From positions 1,609,998 to 1,673,997 of the forward strand of contig JANVCC010000077.1 of assembly GCA_025345505.1 (NCBI GenBank): a DNA stretch of 64,000 nucleotides. Direction: 5' to 3'. This document shows positions 1 through 12,292 of this stretch, one piece after another. Every line of letters starts with the position of its first letter. Within the stretch, counting starts at the first letter, position 1. This stretch comes from Todiramphus chloris collaris (Eukaryota; Chordata; Aves; Coraciiformes; Alcedinidae). A model generated the notes under the pieces. It searched no databases and was not told where the DNA came from. It was given only the letters and a program-made list of their open reading frames with translations. The position numbers and the translations under genes were made by a program.

Positions 1-1741
1 GGCTAAAATTTATCCTTTTGGATTTTGTCTTGCAACAGACAGAATCTGTGTAACATCCACAAGCCAGGGTCTATTTCTGTACATCAAAAATATCAGTCTG
101 TGATTCCTACTTCTAAAAGTTTCCAGTGCTTCAAAGGAACAATGGTCTTGCAGGAGAAGCTTAAGACTTCAAGGCAGATTTAGAAAAATAAATATATATA
201 TAATAGACTTTTCATTGATGCTGTCTCACATTTCCCTTTTGTGAGTCTTTCTCCAGCAGTGTGGTGCAGCTTGGAATTACAGCTCAAGCTCCCTTCCTGT
301 TTAATTGGTTAAGATCTCTTACGGTGCTCATCGTGATGTTTTTGAGTGCACCATTTACAGAGACTATGGAATGGCTCAGCAAGTAAGGAAGTATTATCTT
401 GGCTTCCACAGCTAATGAAGGGAAAGACTAAGGGTTGAGACCCAGATCCAGCAGAATACTTGGGTGCCTAAATCCTGCCCCAGATCTGTTAGTTCAGGCT
501 CCTAAAAGCTCCTAAATACCTTTTACACCTCATTTATTACACAGCTGAGAATTTGATTGAATGAGAATCCTAAAAATGTGCTCAAGGGTGTACTTAACTT
601 TTCTTGCATTACTTTTTTAACATATGTTCTTTAGCCAGCAGGAAAGTAATGGGAGACACCGGTGTTTATATTTTACGTAACATGTTGGAGCCCTCATCCT
701 TGCTTGAGACTTTTTAGGCAATGTGAAAAAACCCAACTGTGGCTGTCAGTGTAGCTTCTGGCTCTGGGTTTTTCTCTTATTCTTTCCACACTCCCGTACT
801 GCTTTTGAAAGCTGCTTTTGTTATGCGAATGGGTTCCTCCCAGCAGCTGCACAACTTTCCACGGTAGGAGCTCCCAAGAAGCCAGCAGAGGCTGTGAGGG
901 AAGTGAGTGCCCTTCTTCCAGCTGCTCACCAAGAACAGCAGTACTGGCCTTCCCAGCCACACTGGCTCAGACTGGTGTTCTGTGGTGTTCTTTTGCCTGA
1001 TGAGGTTGCAGCTGCCCGCTTAGGTGGAGTTCTGGAGATGTATGACCATTCCCTGCAGGCTGTGCCAAGGCGGGTGTATCAGAGCTAAGGGTTTAGTCCC
1101 AACAAGAAGTGGGATCTGCTTGCAGATGAAAGGCTGTCTCTCCTAGTGCACTGTGCAGCACAGTGCCAGCGTGCTGTGGGCACTGGGGCCCAGTGAGAGC
1201 ACTGTTCTGCTGGACCTTCTAGAGGTGAATGATAAGTAGCTTTGAAGTGCAGCATAAGTAGCTAGCTTAAGTAAAATTTGGAAGTGTGGATCTCGATAAG
1301 TTGTTTTCTTTTTCACTAGTTGCCTGCCCCTTGCTCTGTGAACGCAATAGTAAATCCTTATTGTACTCCTAGCTATTCTTTGCGGATCCTTTCTGTAGGG
1401 AATGAAGACAATGCCACTCTGCTGCAAGTTCCCCGGGCCGCTGCAGTGAGACCATTTGCACTTCCCCTGAGGTGCCAAGCAGTGCAGCCTGGCTTGCTGT
1501 GCCAGCTCTGCTTGCAGAGTGCTGCAGCTGCTGGGGGAGAACCTGCTCTCGGGGACACCTCAGCTCGACTGGGACGGGTTCTGCTGGCTGTGAGGTGGGA
1601 AGTCTGGGTAGCTCTGTGGAGAAATGTGAAAATCAGGGTCAGCCCTCTAGTTGCTTGATTTCACATAGACTTTTTTTTTCTAAATACATATTTTGAAAAT
1701 CATGAAGATGAAATGGTTTAATCTTGTCAGTTTAGTTATGA

Positions 1742-1998
1742 CTATGGCACTGGAACAGCCTGCCCAGGGAGGTGCTTGAGTCACCATCCCTGGAGATGTT
1801 TAAGAAATGAGGTGCTTCATGACATGCTCTAGGGGCAGGCATGTAGGGGGCTTGTGGTGTTTTGTTTTGGTTTTCTCTCTCTCTTCCCCCCCCCCCCCCC
1901 CCCCAATGGTGGGGTATTTAGGTGTTTTTTGTTCTTGTAGGTATGGTTGGACTCGGTGATCTAGGAGGTCCTTTCCAACCATGATTATTCTGTGACTG
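1742..1998 (+). mobile_element. CR1 LINE 3' fragment
   Basis: Reads through the typical CR1 3' end: ggaacagcctgcccaggga, then caccatccctggagatg, then gttggactcggtgatct and a run into tccaaccatgattattctg. It is 5'-truncated. A CT-rich stretch ending in 19 C (1886-1904) lies inside the element where the family normally has mixed sequence, suggesting a later simple-repeat expansion. Confidence 0.85.
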
Positions 1999-2326
1999 TA
2001 ATGGAAGATCAAACCATCACCTGCTGGTATAGCTACATCTATGCACCATAAAACAGAGAAAATAAAAAGTAAACAGTGCACATGTGGATGTCTTTTGCTG
2101 GGATAGAGAGTGACACATCCCATGCAGTCTCCTGTTTCATATTTTGTTGTTCTAGTCATTTCCCATATTGGTATGTGTCCATGTTATGCAGAATGTGGGG
2201 TTAATTTCCCAGCTTTTGTGACCTTGATAGATGTCATACACAAGCATTTCCTTTATGATGAGTGTGGCATGTTACTCTTTGAAACAGGGAAATATCATTA
2301 TTTTACATCTGAGAATCAAATTAGCT

Positions 2327-2718
2327 GTGAAGATGATTAAGGGACTGGAATACCTCTCTTATGAGGAAGGGCTGAGAGACCTGGGTCTATTTAGCCTGGG
2401 GAAGAAAAGACTGAGAGGGGATCTTATTAATGTTTACAAGTATCTGAAGGGTGGGTGTCAAGTAGAAGGGGCCAGTCTTTTCAGCTGTCCTGTTACAGGA
2501 CAAGAGAAGTTCCACCTCAACATAAGGAAAAACTTAGTCACTGTGAGTGTGAGAGCACTGGAACAGGCTGCCCAGAGAGGTTGTGGAGTCTCCTGTAGAG
2601 AATTTCAAGACCCGCCTGGATCTGTTCCTGTGTGGCCTGCCCTTGGTGTTCCTGTGCTGGCAGGGGGGTTGGACTCCATGATCTCCAAAGGTCCCTTCCA
2701 ACCTCTACCATTCTATGA
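2327..2718 (+). mobile_element. CR1 LINE 3' fragment with ORF2 C-terminal coding remnant
   Basis: The translated + strand shows the CR1 ORF2 tail: LSYEEGLRDLGLFSLGKKRL, then LNIRKNLVTVSVRALEQAAQ, and the 3' end reads ggttggactccatgatctcc and ttccaacctctaccattctatga. It is 5'-truncated and lost some internal sequence near 2470-2490. It lies 328 bp after another + strand CR1 piece; the two overlap in family position, so they are separate insertions. Confidence 0.9.
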
Positions 2719-3327
2719 AATTACGAAGTAACTTGTTGAGGAGGATAGGAAGTTTGTAGCAGACAAGAGATTCAAACTTAATTCAGCCGGATGCTATTTT
2801 AGGACTTTGAGAGCGTTCTCAAGTTTCTTGACTTCGTGTTAATAATGAGGCAGATGGATCCCTTTGGCACTGGCAGAGCCATTACAACCTTTTGCCCATA
2901 TCTACACACACCATCCTTACAGGTATGGCTTGTGCTCTCCATAATGATTCCAAGCCTCTAGAGCTCAAAGGGCTTAACCTCCAGCAGCTAAGCAGGATCC
3001 TTTCCTTTTCCCAGATGCTCCTACTTTCATGACATGGAAAGCTGAACCTCAAAGAAGCAACCCCTAAATTTCCTTAACTTGCAGTACAGCACATTAAAGT
3101 GACCTGAAGACTGATGGTGGTTTACTTTAACATGCTAGGCTGGAGAGAGCATAGTTCAGGAGATGTTTTGCATGTAACTAGGCAGGAGATCAGTATAGTA
3201 ACCACTGCTGTCAAAATGAGTTTAGCTCATGTTCATGAGTTATTAGCTGTGGGTCCTGTCAGCTCGGTTTTGTTGCACACAGGATACCAGTAGTAAAAGT
3301 TCATACCTGTGTTTTTGGCTGTGATGG

Positions 3328-3605
3328 TTCATAGGATCACTTGGGTTGGAAGGGACCTCTGAACATTTCTAGTTGATGCTTGCTCATAGGGCCGGCTTCC
3401 ATAGCCTCCCTGAATCCTGTTCCAGCGTTTGATCACTATCATGTGAAACAGGTTTCCAGAGAGATATAACTAGAATTTATCTTTGCCATTTGCTATGCAT
3501 CTCTAAGAAAGGTCTGTCTTCATCTTACCTTTGCCCTTCCAGTAGGCAGTTGAGTAATAAGATCCCTCTCTCCTTTCAGCCTTCTCTGAACAAACCCAGC
3601 CTTTC
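3328..3605 (-). mobile_element. CR1 LINE 3' fragment (antisense, degraded)
   Basis: Starts with the reversed CR1 3' end ttcataggatcacttgggttgg and aagggacctctgaacat. It ends at ccttctctgaacaaacccag, the reverse of the family segment encoding the FSLEKRRL region. The middle is strongly diverged. Confidence 0.75.
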
Positions 3606-4892
3606 ATTGTGTCGTGTAGGCAATTGTGACTTGCACACATCTTAATGACACTTATGTGCCAAGTGCTTCTCATATGCCTGACTGATTTAGGTGTCTAAAA
3701 AGTGGTCAGTCTGTCAGGTCTACGAAATGCACACAGCAGTTCCCAGGCTGCCTGAGTCGAAAGCTGCTGGAAACCCTATATTGTATTATTGTGTAGTTCA
3801 AGTGACACTCTCTCTCATGAGACAGTTGTCTGCAGAGTTAGGAGCAAGGTTGACTTAACTCTGTAGTCAGAAGTTTTAGAGGAAAAACCAATTTATCTGT
3901 TGTATCAACATTTGTTATTTACAGAAACAATCTGTAAAAAAACCTAAAACTAAACTGTGATTCTCCAGGCTTCAGGGGCAAGATTGTCACCAGCTGAGTT
4001 TTGAAGAAACTGAATAGTGAAATGTGTGAAATCAGTGTTGTTTATGTGAGTGAAACCTAAACTGAAGTCTCTTCTTCCCTCTCTCCCTCAGATCTATCTC
4101 ATCATAATTTTTCTAAGTAGATCCTACATGAGTAGTTCAGAAAGCAGAGAAACCCACCTTCAAATAACTGCAGAGCGAATGCCTCTGCATCTGTGCAGAT
4201 TTACGTTTTGGAATAATTCTCTAAAAAAAGTATAAGTTGCTGTTTCTAGAAAGTGTTTCCATTTGGTTGATGGCTTTCATATTTGGTCTGATGTAGTGCA
4301 AGGGCAAGCACCAAGCGATGGTTTTGGGCATAGCTATAGACCGACACATTGAACAACATGTGTCGCTTTCTGACCACGATTTTACATCAACAGAAATCTT
4401 TGAGAATGTGTTCTTTCTGCATTTGTACTTGCCTTGCTTATGCATGAAGCTTTTTCTTAAATCAAGCTAGAAAGGAGTCCAGTAAGACCCTGCAGGCAGG
4501 TTTGGGGTGGTGAGAGCTTGTGGAATTTCCTGTGGAGCCCTCTGAAGAGATAACCATCTGACGTCCAGATAACCACTCCCTGTTTCTCTCAGATGTTTCT
4601 TATGTTTTTTTCTTTAAAATTGATGCTTTTTTCAATGCTAGGAGACAATCGGAGAGAATGTGTGAATAAGCAGGTGGGTTTTGGCTGAAATAACTTTTCT
4701 GGATGGTTTTTAATCCTTTCATGTGAGTGGATTGCTGTGCCTATTTTCTTGTGAAATGGCTTCACAGGAGCGTCCCAGCATGCTGCCAGGGCTCTCGGAT
4801 GAGATTTTTATGTTGTTTGACAGCTGCACAACAACCATTTCCTGTTAAGCAAGATGCTGTAAGCACTAGGTAGGGTCACTTCCCCCCCCCCC

Positions 4893-4992
4893 NNNNNNNN
4901 NNNNNNNNNNNNNNNNNNNNNNNNNNNNNNNNNNNNNNNNNNNNNNNNNNNNNNNNNNNNNNNNNNNNNNNNNNNNNNNNNNNNNNNNNNNN
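4893..4992. other. Assembly gap (100 N)
   Basis: Exactly 100 unknown bases, the conventional placeholder for a gap of unknown size. It is flanked by 11 C on the left (4882-4892) and 17 C on the right (4993-5009), so the read break is within a poly-C or very GC-rich tract. The true length cannot be known from this sequence. Confidence 0.97.
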
Positions 4993-6898
4993 CCCCCCCC
5001 CCCCCCCCCAGAGGACTGGAATCTGAGAGTTATTTGCTTATAGTGGGAAAACATTGTGTAATGCACCTAGAGCTTGAATTCAGACGACTGACTCTCTGCA
5101 TAATCTTTTTTGGGGAACATCAGCTCTTGCCTGATGTCCTTCCCGGGAGGTGGAGACCCTAAGGTGTTCAACTCTATGGCTGTCACAGCCTGCTGGAGGC
5201 TTCTCCTTGGGTTTTAGACAGGAGACCACCCTTTGTCTTGCTGCTTTCTGGGCAGATGTGGGCAGTGACAGGGAGATGGTATATGCCTTGATTTTTCTCA
5301 GGGAGGACCTGTGAAGTCAGCGTTGCAGTCTTAAAACAGTAGTGAGAGTTGGGCCTTGGAAGTGCTTTGTTGTTGTCAAGCAGAGTGGTGGGCACTGCAC
5401 ATCAGCTTGGTTTAACCACCTTCTCAGGCTTCTAAAGTGCCCGATAGGCTGATCTGGAATACTGAAAGCACTGGATTGACCATTACTGTAACTGCGGGGA
5501 GGGTGGTAGAACTAAAACTGCTTTCTGATGGAAATAACAGCAGCTCTTCCCGATGCCAGGCTTAGAAATGTAGCACTGATTTATTTCTGCAGCCTTCAAA
5601 ATGTTACCAGAGTAGCCTACCAGCAGCAGAGCAGGAAAGCTTTGTCATGTGGAAGATGTAGGGAAATGCAATTAAGGAGTTGAAGCAAAGGGCATCTTAA
5701 GTGGCTTCACAAAAGTAGTGGTGATGGAACTGAAGACAGAAGCTGAGACAAATCAATCCGGAGTCCTGTGAGCCTGCCCTCACTTCCCAGCAGAGACCTG
5801 GTTTATGTTTATCTCCCTGGAACTGCTGGGAATGGAGCTTTGACTTCTGAAAGTGCAGTCCTTGGTATCCCCAAATACCTTTGACAAGCTTTCCTGTTTC
5901 CTGGCTGAAATAATCGTAGTGGAGAGCCAGCATTTCCCTACATAAATTCCCATTTTCAGAGGTTGGTTCACCTAATATATTTATATACACATACTCTAAA
6001 CTCTGAAAAGATAAACACCTAGTACACTCTGCTCCTTGTCCAGAGCTGTGAATCTTTCAAAAGCAGAATTACAGAAAAACGTCTGCTTTGCACTGCAGTG
6101 AAGTGCAAACCTTCTCTCGTTCCTTTACAAAAGTGAGAATGAAAATGCTTTGGCAAATAGCTTTGATTTAAACTGAAAAGCCTCTGGTTTTCAGAGCTGC
6201 TTTTAAAGCAAAGGGCTAGTTTGGCTTTTGATCCTCTTAAGCTGGGTTATTTGATGTGAAAAACGCCCTGGGTACTCTGCTGCAGAGGGGAGCAGCTTTT
6301 CAGTTCTCTGTGTGTGGCAGAGCATGGGGTGGTGGGGGGCTCAGGGGGCCCGACCGCACAGCTCTGTAAATAAAGGGGCCTCTATTTCTTTGGATTCTTT
6401 TGCTGGAACTAAATATCACGATCAGTGAAACTCTTACCTCATTAAAGGAACAAGCCAGACTCCTTCAGCGTATGCGCAGTGCTGCAGTGTGGTTTGTTCT
6501 GCTGAGCTGATTTGTTGGACAGATAAAGGGAGTTTTAACTCAAAGAATGGCATGTAATATATGACCTTGGCTTTCAAAAGGTTTATTTTTGTTCATGCGA
6601 CAAAATAAGGTTTTGATATTAAATATAGGGTTGGATTTGACTTGGCAGATACCAGACCTTCCATTACTGCTGTAGTCATAATATAAAACTATCTGACGTG
6701 TGCCAGTGGGCATGCAGCAAACCAAGAATTTCTCCATCAGTGTTTGTTTTTGTGAAAACTTAACCAGATGCTTTGCAATTGGGTTGGCCATAAAGGTGAT
6801 GTGCCCTTGTGCTGGAGGGGGCAAAGCAGTGGCGGGCACAATACGATCCATGCTGTCTCTGTATACTTAGTATCTTGTTTTGAGGCAAAATATGGATT

Positions 6899-7183
6899 TT
6901 ATTTTATTTCCTTCTTACCATTTTAGGCATGTTTAAAAGAAACTTTCACTCAAAACTGCAGGGTTCAGCAGAACCAAGGCGTAAACCAAACTATGTGAAA
7001 TATTCACATCTATTAGTACAGGAACTTAATGCTGTGTTTCAGCTTTCGGTTGACGTACCTCGGGCCACGCACAGATACAAAATACTGATTTTTGAGGTTT
7101 CCTTCATGCACACACTCCATCTTGGATTGTTGTCTTACTGTAAAGCTGAGGCTGTCTTGGACTGCTTCATTGTAATTTTGCTG
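6899..7183 (+). repeat. Copy A of a ~290 bp duplicated segment
   Basis: Shares long stretches with 10121-10414 in the same orientation, such as gtttaaaagaaactttnact, caaaactgcaggg, aactatgtgaaatatt, gtttccttcatgcaca and ttggactgcttcattgtaa. By eye the two are roughly 85% alike with small indels. I do not recognise it as a named repeat family. The match may start a little further left, near 6871. Confidence 0.85.
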
Positions 7184-10120
7184 AAGAAATGACGCACAGA
7201 AGAAGCATGCCAGCGTTGAGATGCTGAATTGAGCTTCAAAGCCTTCTCAGTTGTCTCTGGTCTGAATTGGTCACCTTCAGAATGTAAAAAAAACCAGCAA
7301 ACCCCAAACAACAAAGCAAACCCCAAACAACAAAACCCACCTCAAAACTGCTACTGAGTCTCTACCTCCCTTGCTCACAAAGAAACCAACCCTAAATAGC
7401 ACCAGAATCTTTCTTTTGTAGAACAAGTAGTATGTAATAAGAATGTGTTAGCTCTGCAGTTGGCACGGGAGTTGAGGCCAGGCTAACCTGCTGCGGATGC
7501 TTTGCTGCCCGTTGGAAAGGAACAAGTTAGTACAGGTAGAAGTAGCAGTGACCTTGGGGTGTCAATGGAAGATGCCTTGAGCAAACCTGGCTTCCATGTG
7601 CTTTATCAGGGCTTTTTCCATCTATGGGTTATTCTCACCCATCCACCCATTTTTCTATGGGAATGAGGCTTGTTCAGTTTTTCTTCTGTAACTATTCTTT
7701 TAATTTTAATTGGCTTTCTGGTTGATCAAGTCTGGCTGGAGGGGATTGACTTTTCTGGAATTTTGGTGAAAATTTGGAACTTGTGGGAAGGAGCAGGAGT
7801 TTGAACATCTACAAGCCTGCATCGTTTTTTGTCGAGTCCTTCGGCAACCTCCTGCGATAACCCCCAAGCAGCAGAGATGTACCTTACAAGGAGGAGGCTG
7901 CAGGGGGAATCCAGTGTTTCCACATGGAAGTAATAGAACATCTTGACATAAATTAACTTGTTTATGCGAAGCTCTCTGTTCATGGATGGGTTTCTTGGTT
8001 ATGATAGGTGCATCTTTTGTCTTTTTGTTAAGGTCTTGAACAAAAATGGACGAGGTGATTTGGGGGAATGAGCAGCTGTTTACAGCCCAGATATAAGGGA
8101 GGTGTGTCCTTATCTTTGTATGGGTTAAAAAGCCATTTGCTTTGTCTTCCATTTACATGGCACATGTTTTTGGAGGTCTTGGGCTTCTTATCAGGCAAAA
8201 TAATTTCCCATGTGTTTTTTGGCTGTGATTGCTTCTCGCCTCTCCACCAGCAAACCAATGCATCCTTATCCTCACAAAGTTTGGGGTCAGGGCTGGTGTA
8301 AGCAGTTGCTTACAGTGAAGTGAAAAGGACTTCTGTAAGAGAAGCCAATCTGCGTAACTCAGCTACTGGATTCTCCTCTGTGATTTTCATTGGACCAGGG
8401 ATCAGAGGTATGTGGCAGGGTTATAGGTTTCTTTCGTTCTTGAAACTCATGTCTGCCTCCATTCTTATGTACATCCTCCAAATCTTGGCCAGAAGCTTTG
8501 GTCCTGGATTATGGTCTGCTGTTTATTGACAGAAATTTTATGGCAGCCATTGAAACTACATTCAACTTACTTTCAAATATAAGCTTTTTATTTTTTTAAG
8601 AATAAATTCCAAAGTTTTGGTGAAAATACTCACTGAAAATTGCTTTCCTAATTACATTCTGAATGTTTCTTCCTATGAAAGACTTGTCTGAGTTAAACAT
8701 TAAGGATTTCTAAAATAATCACAAGCTTTTAAAGCCACATGTGTCACAATTTCTTCCAAAACAAATTGCCAGCCTAAAGTTAAACAGATCAAAGACTTTA
8801 TAGACTGTTACCTTGGAGCAGCTGCACGATCCGGGTGAATTGCATGTATTTAAATTGTCCCTGTAACAAAGCAGGGCATTTTCAATAACCCGTGACCATC
8901 AACTATTCAAACACATTTAAAATATAATCTTTAAATACAAACCTCTTATAGGCAAATAGGATTTTTATGAGATAAAACTGATAACTGAAGAATTTGAGAA
9001 TTATAAGCACTGTAGGGAAGTAATTTAATGCTTGTTTCCTTATTTTTTATTCTGTTTCTTTTCCAGTAGCTCTTCTCTGTTTTAGTCTCTTTCATTACCA
9101 TACCAAAAAAAATAGTCATGTAAGTAACATTGCCTGTCAGTTTTACTGCTTTACAACTACTGATATGTTGCTGAGCAGCAATGCTCTCCTAAATGCTCAT
9201 CTTTCTTTAAATCTGATGGTTACTCATCTGTACACTTCTGTTACTCAGTAGCTTGTGTATGGATCAATGTAAAGCATGTGTGGTCTGCTCTTACGGTTAT
9301 TTCTGGGAAGCAGAAAGATTGGTGAAGTTCAAAAAAACCCCGGTAAACTCTAGTTCAATGCATATTAGAAGTAAAGCTGTGTTGTTTCAGAACGTGCCTT
9401 GAAAGGAGGAAATTCAATAGGGAACCATCTTGCTTTCCAAAAATTTTAACTGTGAAAGATCAGCTGGAAGGCTTTTTGTTAACTTTGATCTTTCTTAAAA
9501 ATGACCCATTCATAAAGCGTTTCAGTTTCTGGTGTATGCATTTTCCTGGAGTCAATTCTTGAAAACTATCCACTTTGAAGCAGTTTTGTTTCTCTGTTCA
9601 AGAAGTATTCCTCTTTTTGCTTTGCTAACTGGTGTGTGAGACTAATAAAAGTCTACAGGGGTGCTGAATATACAAAGTACAACTTTGCATTTGTGAGGCT
9701 ACCCCTGTCCCCTGCCAGTCGGTTTGGTAGACCTGCGTATGTGATTTCACAACACGGGTTTCACTGCACATCTCGATTCCACTCCCTGGATGGCTGGTTA
9801 TTCAGTAAGCTCTTTCTTTGGTTAAGAACCAAATGTGATTATTTGACTTGTTGCTTACAGGTACGCTTATTTCCTAAAAGAGGTTTTATATATACCAGCT
9901 GACCATGCTGAAACATGTTTTCTGCTCTCTTCATGGAGAATTTGCTTCTCTAGTACATAATTCTCAAATTCTTTGCGGAGGATAATGTGGAGGGAAACAA
10001 AAATGGGCAAGTTTGTTTATTTTTATACTGATGCAATGAGGTCTTTATTTACTATATTGTTTACTTCACATTTTGCAGGCATTTGACTGACTTTCAATAT
10101 CCTCTTGTTTTCAGTCACAG

Positions 10121-10414
10121 TTTTATTTATTTATTTCCCCCCTTCTTAGCATTTTAGGAGTGTTTAAAAGAAACTTTGACTCAAAACTGCAGGGCTCAAC
10201 CAAACCAAGGTGTAAAGCAAACTATGTGAAATATTTAGATCTGTTAATACAGAAACTTAATGCTGTGTTGCAGCTTTCAGCTAGTACACTTCTCAGTACG
10301 TAGGGCCACACACAGATAAATACTGATTTTGAAGTTTCCTTCATGCACATGCTCCATCTCAGATTTTCTTACTGTAAATCCGAGGCTCTCTTGGACTGCT
10401 TCATTGTAACTGCT
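10121..10414 (+). repeat. Copy B of a ~290 bp duplicated segment
   Basis: Partner of 6899-7183, 3.2 kb downstream in direct orientation. It contains a short (ttta)n stretch and extra C residues at its left edge and an insertion of about ten bases in the middle relative to copy A. No target-site duplication or terminal structure is obvious. Confidence 0.85.
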
Positions 10415-10523
10415 GTTATCTCTCTAGTCTGTCCCATAGTCTAATTTTGTCCTTGAGTCCATTTCTTAACTATTTTAATTACATCATTCTAAAGTCTACT
10501 GCAATCAAACTTTCCTTGAAGGG

Positions 10524-10713
10524 TCATAGAATAGTTGGGGTTGGAAGGGACCTTAAAGAACATCTAATTCCAACCCGCCTTCTGAGGGCAGGGACACCTC
10601 CCACTAGACCAGGTTGCTCAGAGCCCTGTCCAACCTGGTTTTGAACACTTCTGGGGAGGGGGCTTCCACAACTTCTCTGAACAACATGTTACAGTGTCAC
10701 CACCTTCGGACTG
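10524..10713 (-). mobile_element. CR1 LINE 3' fragment (antisense)
   Basis: Opens with tcatagaatagttggggttg and aagggaccttaaagaacat, and continues with agaccaggttgctcagagcc and the cttccacaacttctctg segment, the reverse of a CR1 3' end. 5'-truncated, about 190 bp. Confidence 0.9.
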
Positions 10714-12155
10714 ATTGTCAAATAAAGTTACACTGCAAGATGGAGTTGCGTTCATGTTGAAGTTGTATCAGTTTTAACACTTGTCATTAGGCAGGGTCAC
10801 TGTAAAATGTTTCTGCTTCAAAACAAACTCCTTACTATTGGAACAACCCTTCCAACACTTGGAACTAGTTAGTCATCACACTGCTGGTGAGCTGTGTGTT
10901 TTCAAATGGAAAGTGCTCTCTTCTCTTTCCTGTCTGCTCTGTTTGATTGGTTTTAGAAGTAGTACAATGTTAATGCTTTGTGCACTGTGTCTTTCACGCG
11001 TGCCAGCCAGGTACCAGCATCCAAGACACTTGCAAAGTTTATGTAGAAAATTTGCCAATGACTGCAGGTGTTGGAGATTTGAATTTGCTTAATGATACTG
11101 GTTTATGAAAGCTCCTGTAAGGTGTCTTTATGCTGAGTGTAAATCCTTCCTTCTTTTCTCTGCCTTTGTGGAACAGCCACAGCAAGTAAGCAAGGGATGC
11201 AGTGACAGTGGTAAAAAGCATATGGATGTCCTATATTTGCTTTCAAGTTTGCAAGCTGACATATTTGTCAGTGAGGTTTCACACAGGCAAATGTGGCATT
11301 TTTAGCTGTTGGGGACTTGGAACAGGAAATTTGCTGTAGGTATAAATATTTAATAAAAAGTATTTGCAAAGACTAGTTTTGTTGAAACAGAGTAGCATTT
11401 ACATCTTTTTTGTTATAGTCTTGATACATCAATTATGACTTTATCCTTCTGGGTAGACCCTATCTGACCAAACTAAATAAATTGTCACCTATCTGTCAAA
11501 TAGGGAAATGGCCCAAGTACTGCTTCTTGAACAGTAGTTGTTTTACTCAATGCTTTTTCAGTGTTGTCCTAAATCTACAAGGAGATTGTGCACAGGCATA
11601 TGCTGGAGTAAAATAACAATTAGTGCCTTGTTTCAGAGGTTATTAACTTTCTGCCTGCATCTTCTTGCTTCCCTCCTTCCTGCTGACCATCTGCAATGGA
11701 GAAATATTCAGCTGTTCCAACCTAGAAACCTACTACCCAGTACTTTTAGTTAGTTCTCAATGTAGAGAAATTTGAATTCCCAAGGGCAGAATAATATTAT
11801 TAGATGCTTTCTGTTTGGTGTTCCCATTTAGCTATCAGTGCAAAACTTACAATGATGTTTTAAAAACATTCAGGTTACTGAAAATCCCACTGGTCCCAGG
11901 AAAGAGGTCATGGTTCCAAGGCTGCATTATTCTGACAGAAATTAAAACTACTATGATAGTTATCTCTGAAATTGTATTGCATCAGCTGACCTAACAATGT
12001 AATGCCATTGAAGCTAGAGTAGACTGAAAGAACAGAATTTATAAACTTATCTTTTCTATGAGGAGAGCCCTCATCCTTTTTCCATGGTCCTAGTCTTGAA
12101 GCCTGCTCTGCTTACAAGAAGTATGTCGTAACTTGTTATTTTTCATCCCCTCCAG

Positions 12156-12292
12156 GTTTACGGGAACAGATGGACCAAGTGGTTTCGGATTTGAGCTTAC
12201 GTTTCGACTAAAGAGAGAAACGGGGGAGTCGGCACCACCTACCTGGCCAGCAGAGCTAATGCAAGGCTTAGCCAGATACGTCTTCCAGTCAG
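12156..12292 (+). CDS. SUFU: SUFU exon 3
   Basis: This exon encodes residues 106 (last base) to 152 (first base), part of the N-terminal SUFU domain. The segment [17 protein letters not shown] followed by the [18 protein letters not shown] helix is diagnostic. Tyr147, one of the GLI-peptide contacts described in structures, is in the YVFQ stretch. The acceptor is ccctccag before G and the donor is TCAG/gtattg. The donor has T rather than G at +5, which is weaker than those of the other exons. The reading frame requires a leading partial codon, so the previous exon must end with two bases of a Glu codon. Confidence 0.97.

Larger units (their letters stand above)
1..12155 (+). other. SUFU: SUFU intron 2, 3' portion
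   Basis: Non-coding sequence upstream of exon 3. No SUFU exon 2 sequence was found, so that exon lies before the window. Supported contents are CR1 fragments at 1742-1998, 2327-2718, 3328-3605 and 10524-10713, the assembly gap at 4893-4992, and a direct pair of related segments at 6899-7183 and 10121-10414. In 1-1741, 3606-4880, 5010-6898, 7184-10120 and 10714-12155 I see no recognisable gene or repeat beyond low-complexity stretches such as the A/C-rich 7287-7345. The stretch 8530-9150 is notably AT-rich. Confidence 0.85.

Noticed and set aside
2231-2731. 166-codon + strand open frame as a possible host gene
   Set aside because: Most of its translation is the C-terminal part of CR1 ORF2, so it is transposon-derived.
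5223-5232. GLI-like sites (8 of 9 bases of GACCACCCA) near 5224, 35528, 49848 and 55080
   Set aside because: Single-mismatch matches of a 9-mer are expected about a dozen times by chance in 64 kb on two strands.
7706-8152. 148-codon antisense open frame in intron 2
   Set aside because: No motif or conserved pattern; not supported as a gene.
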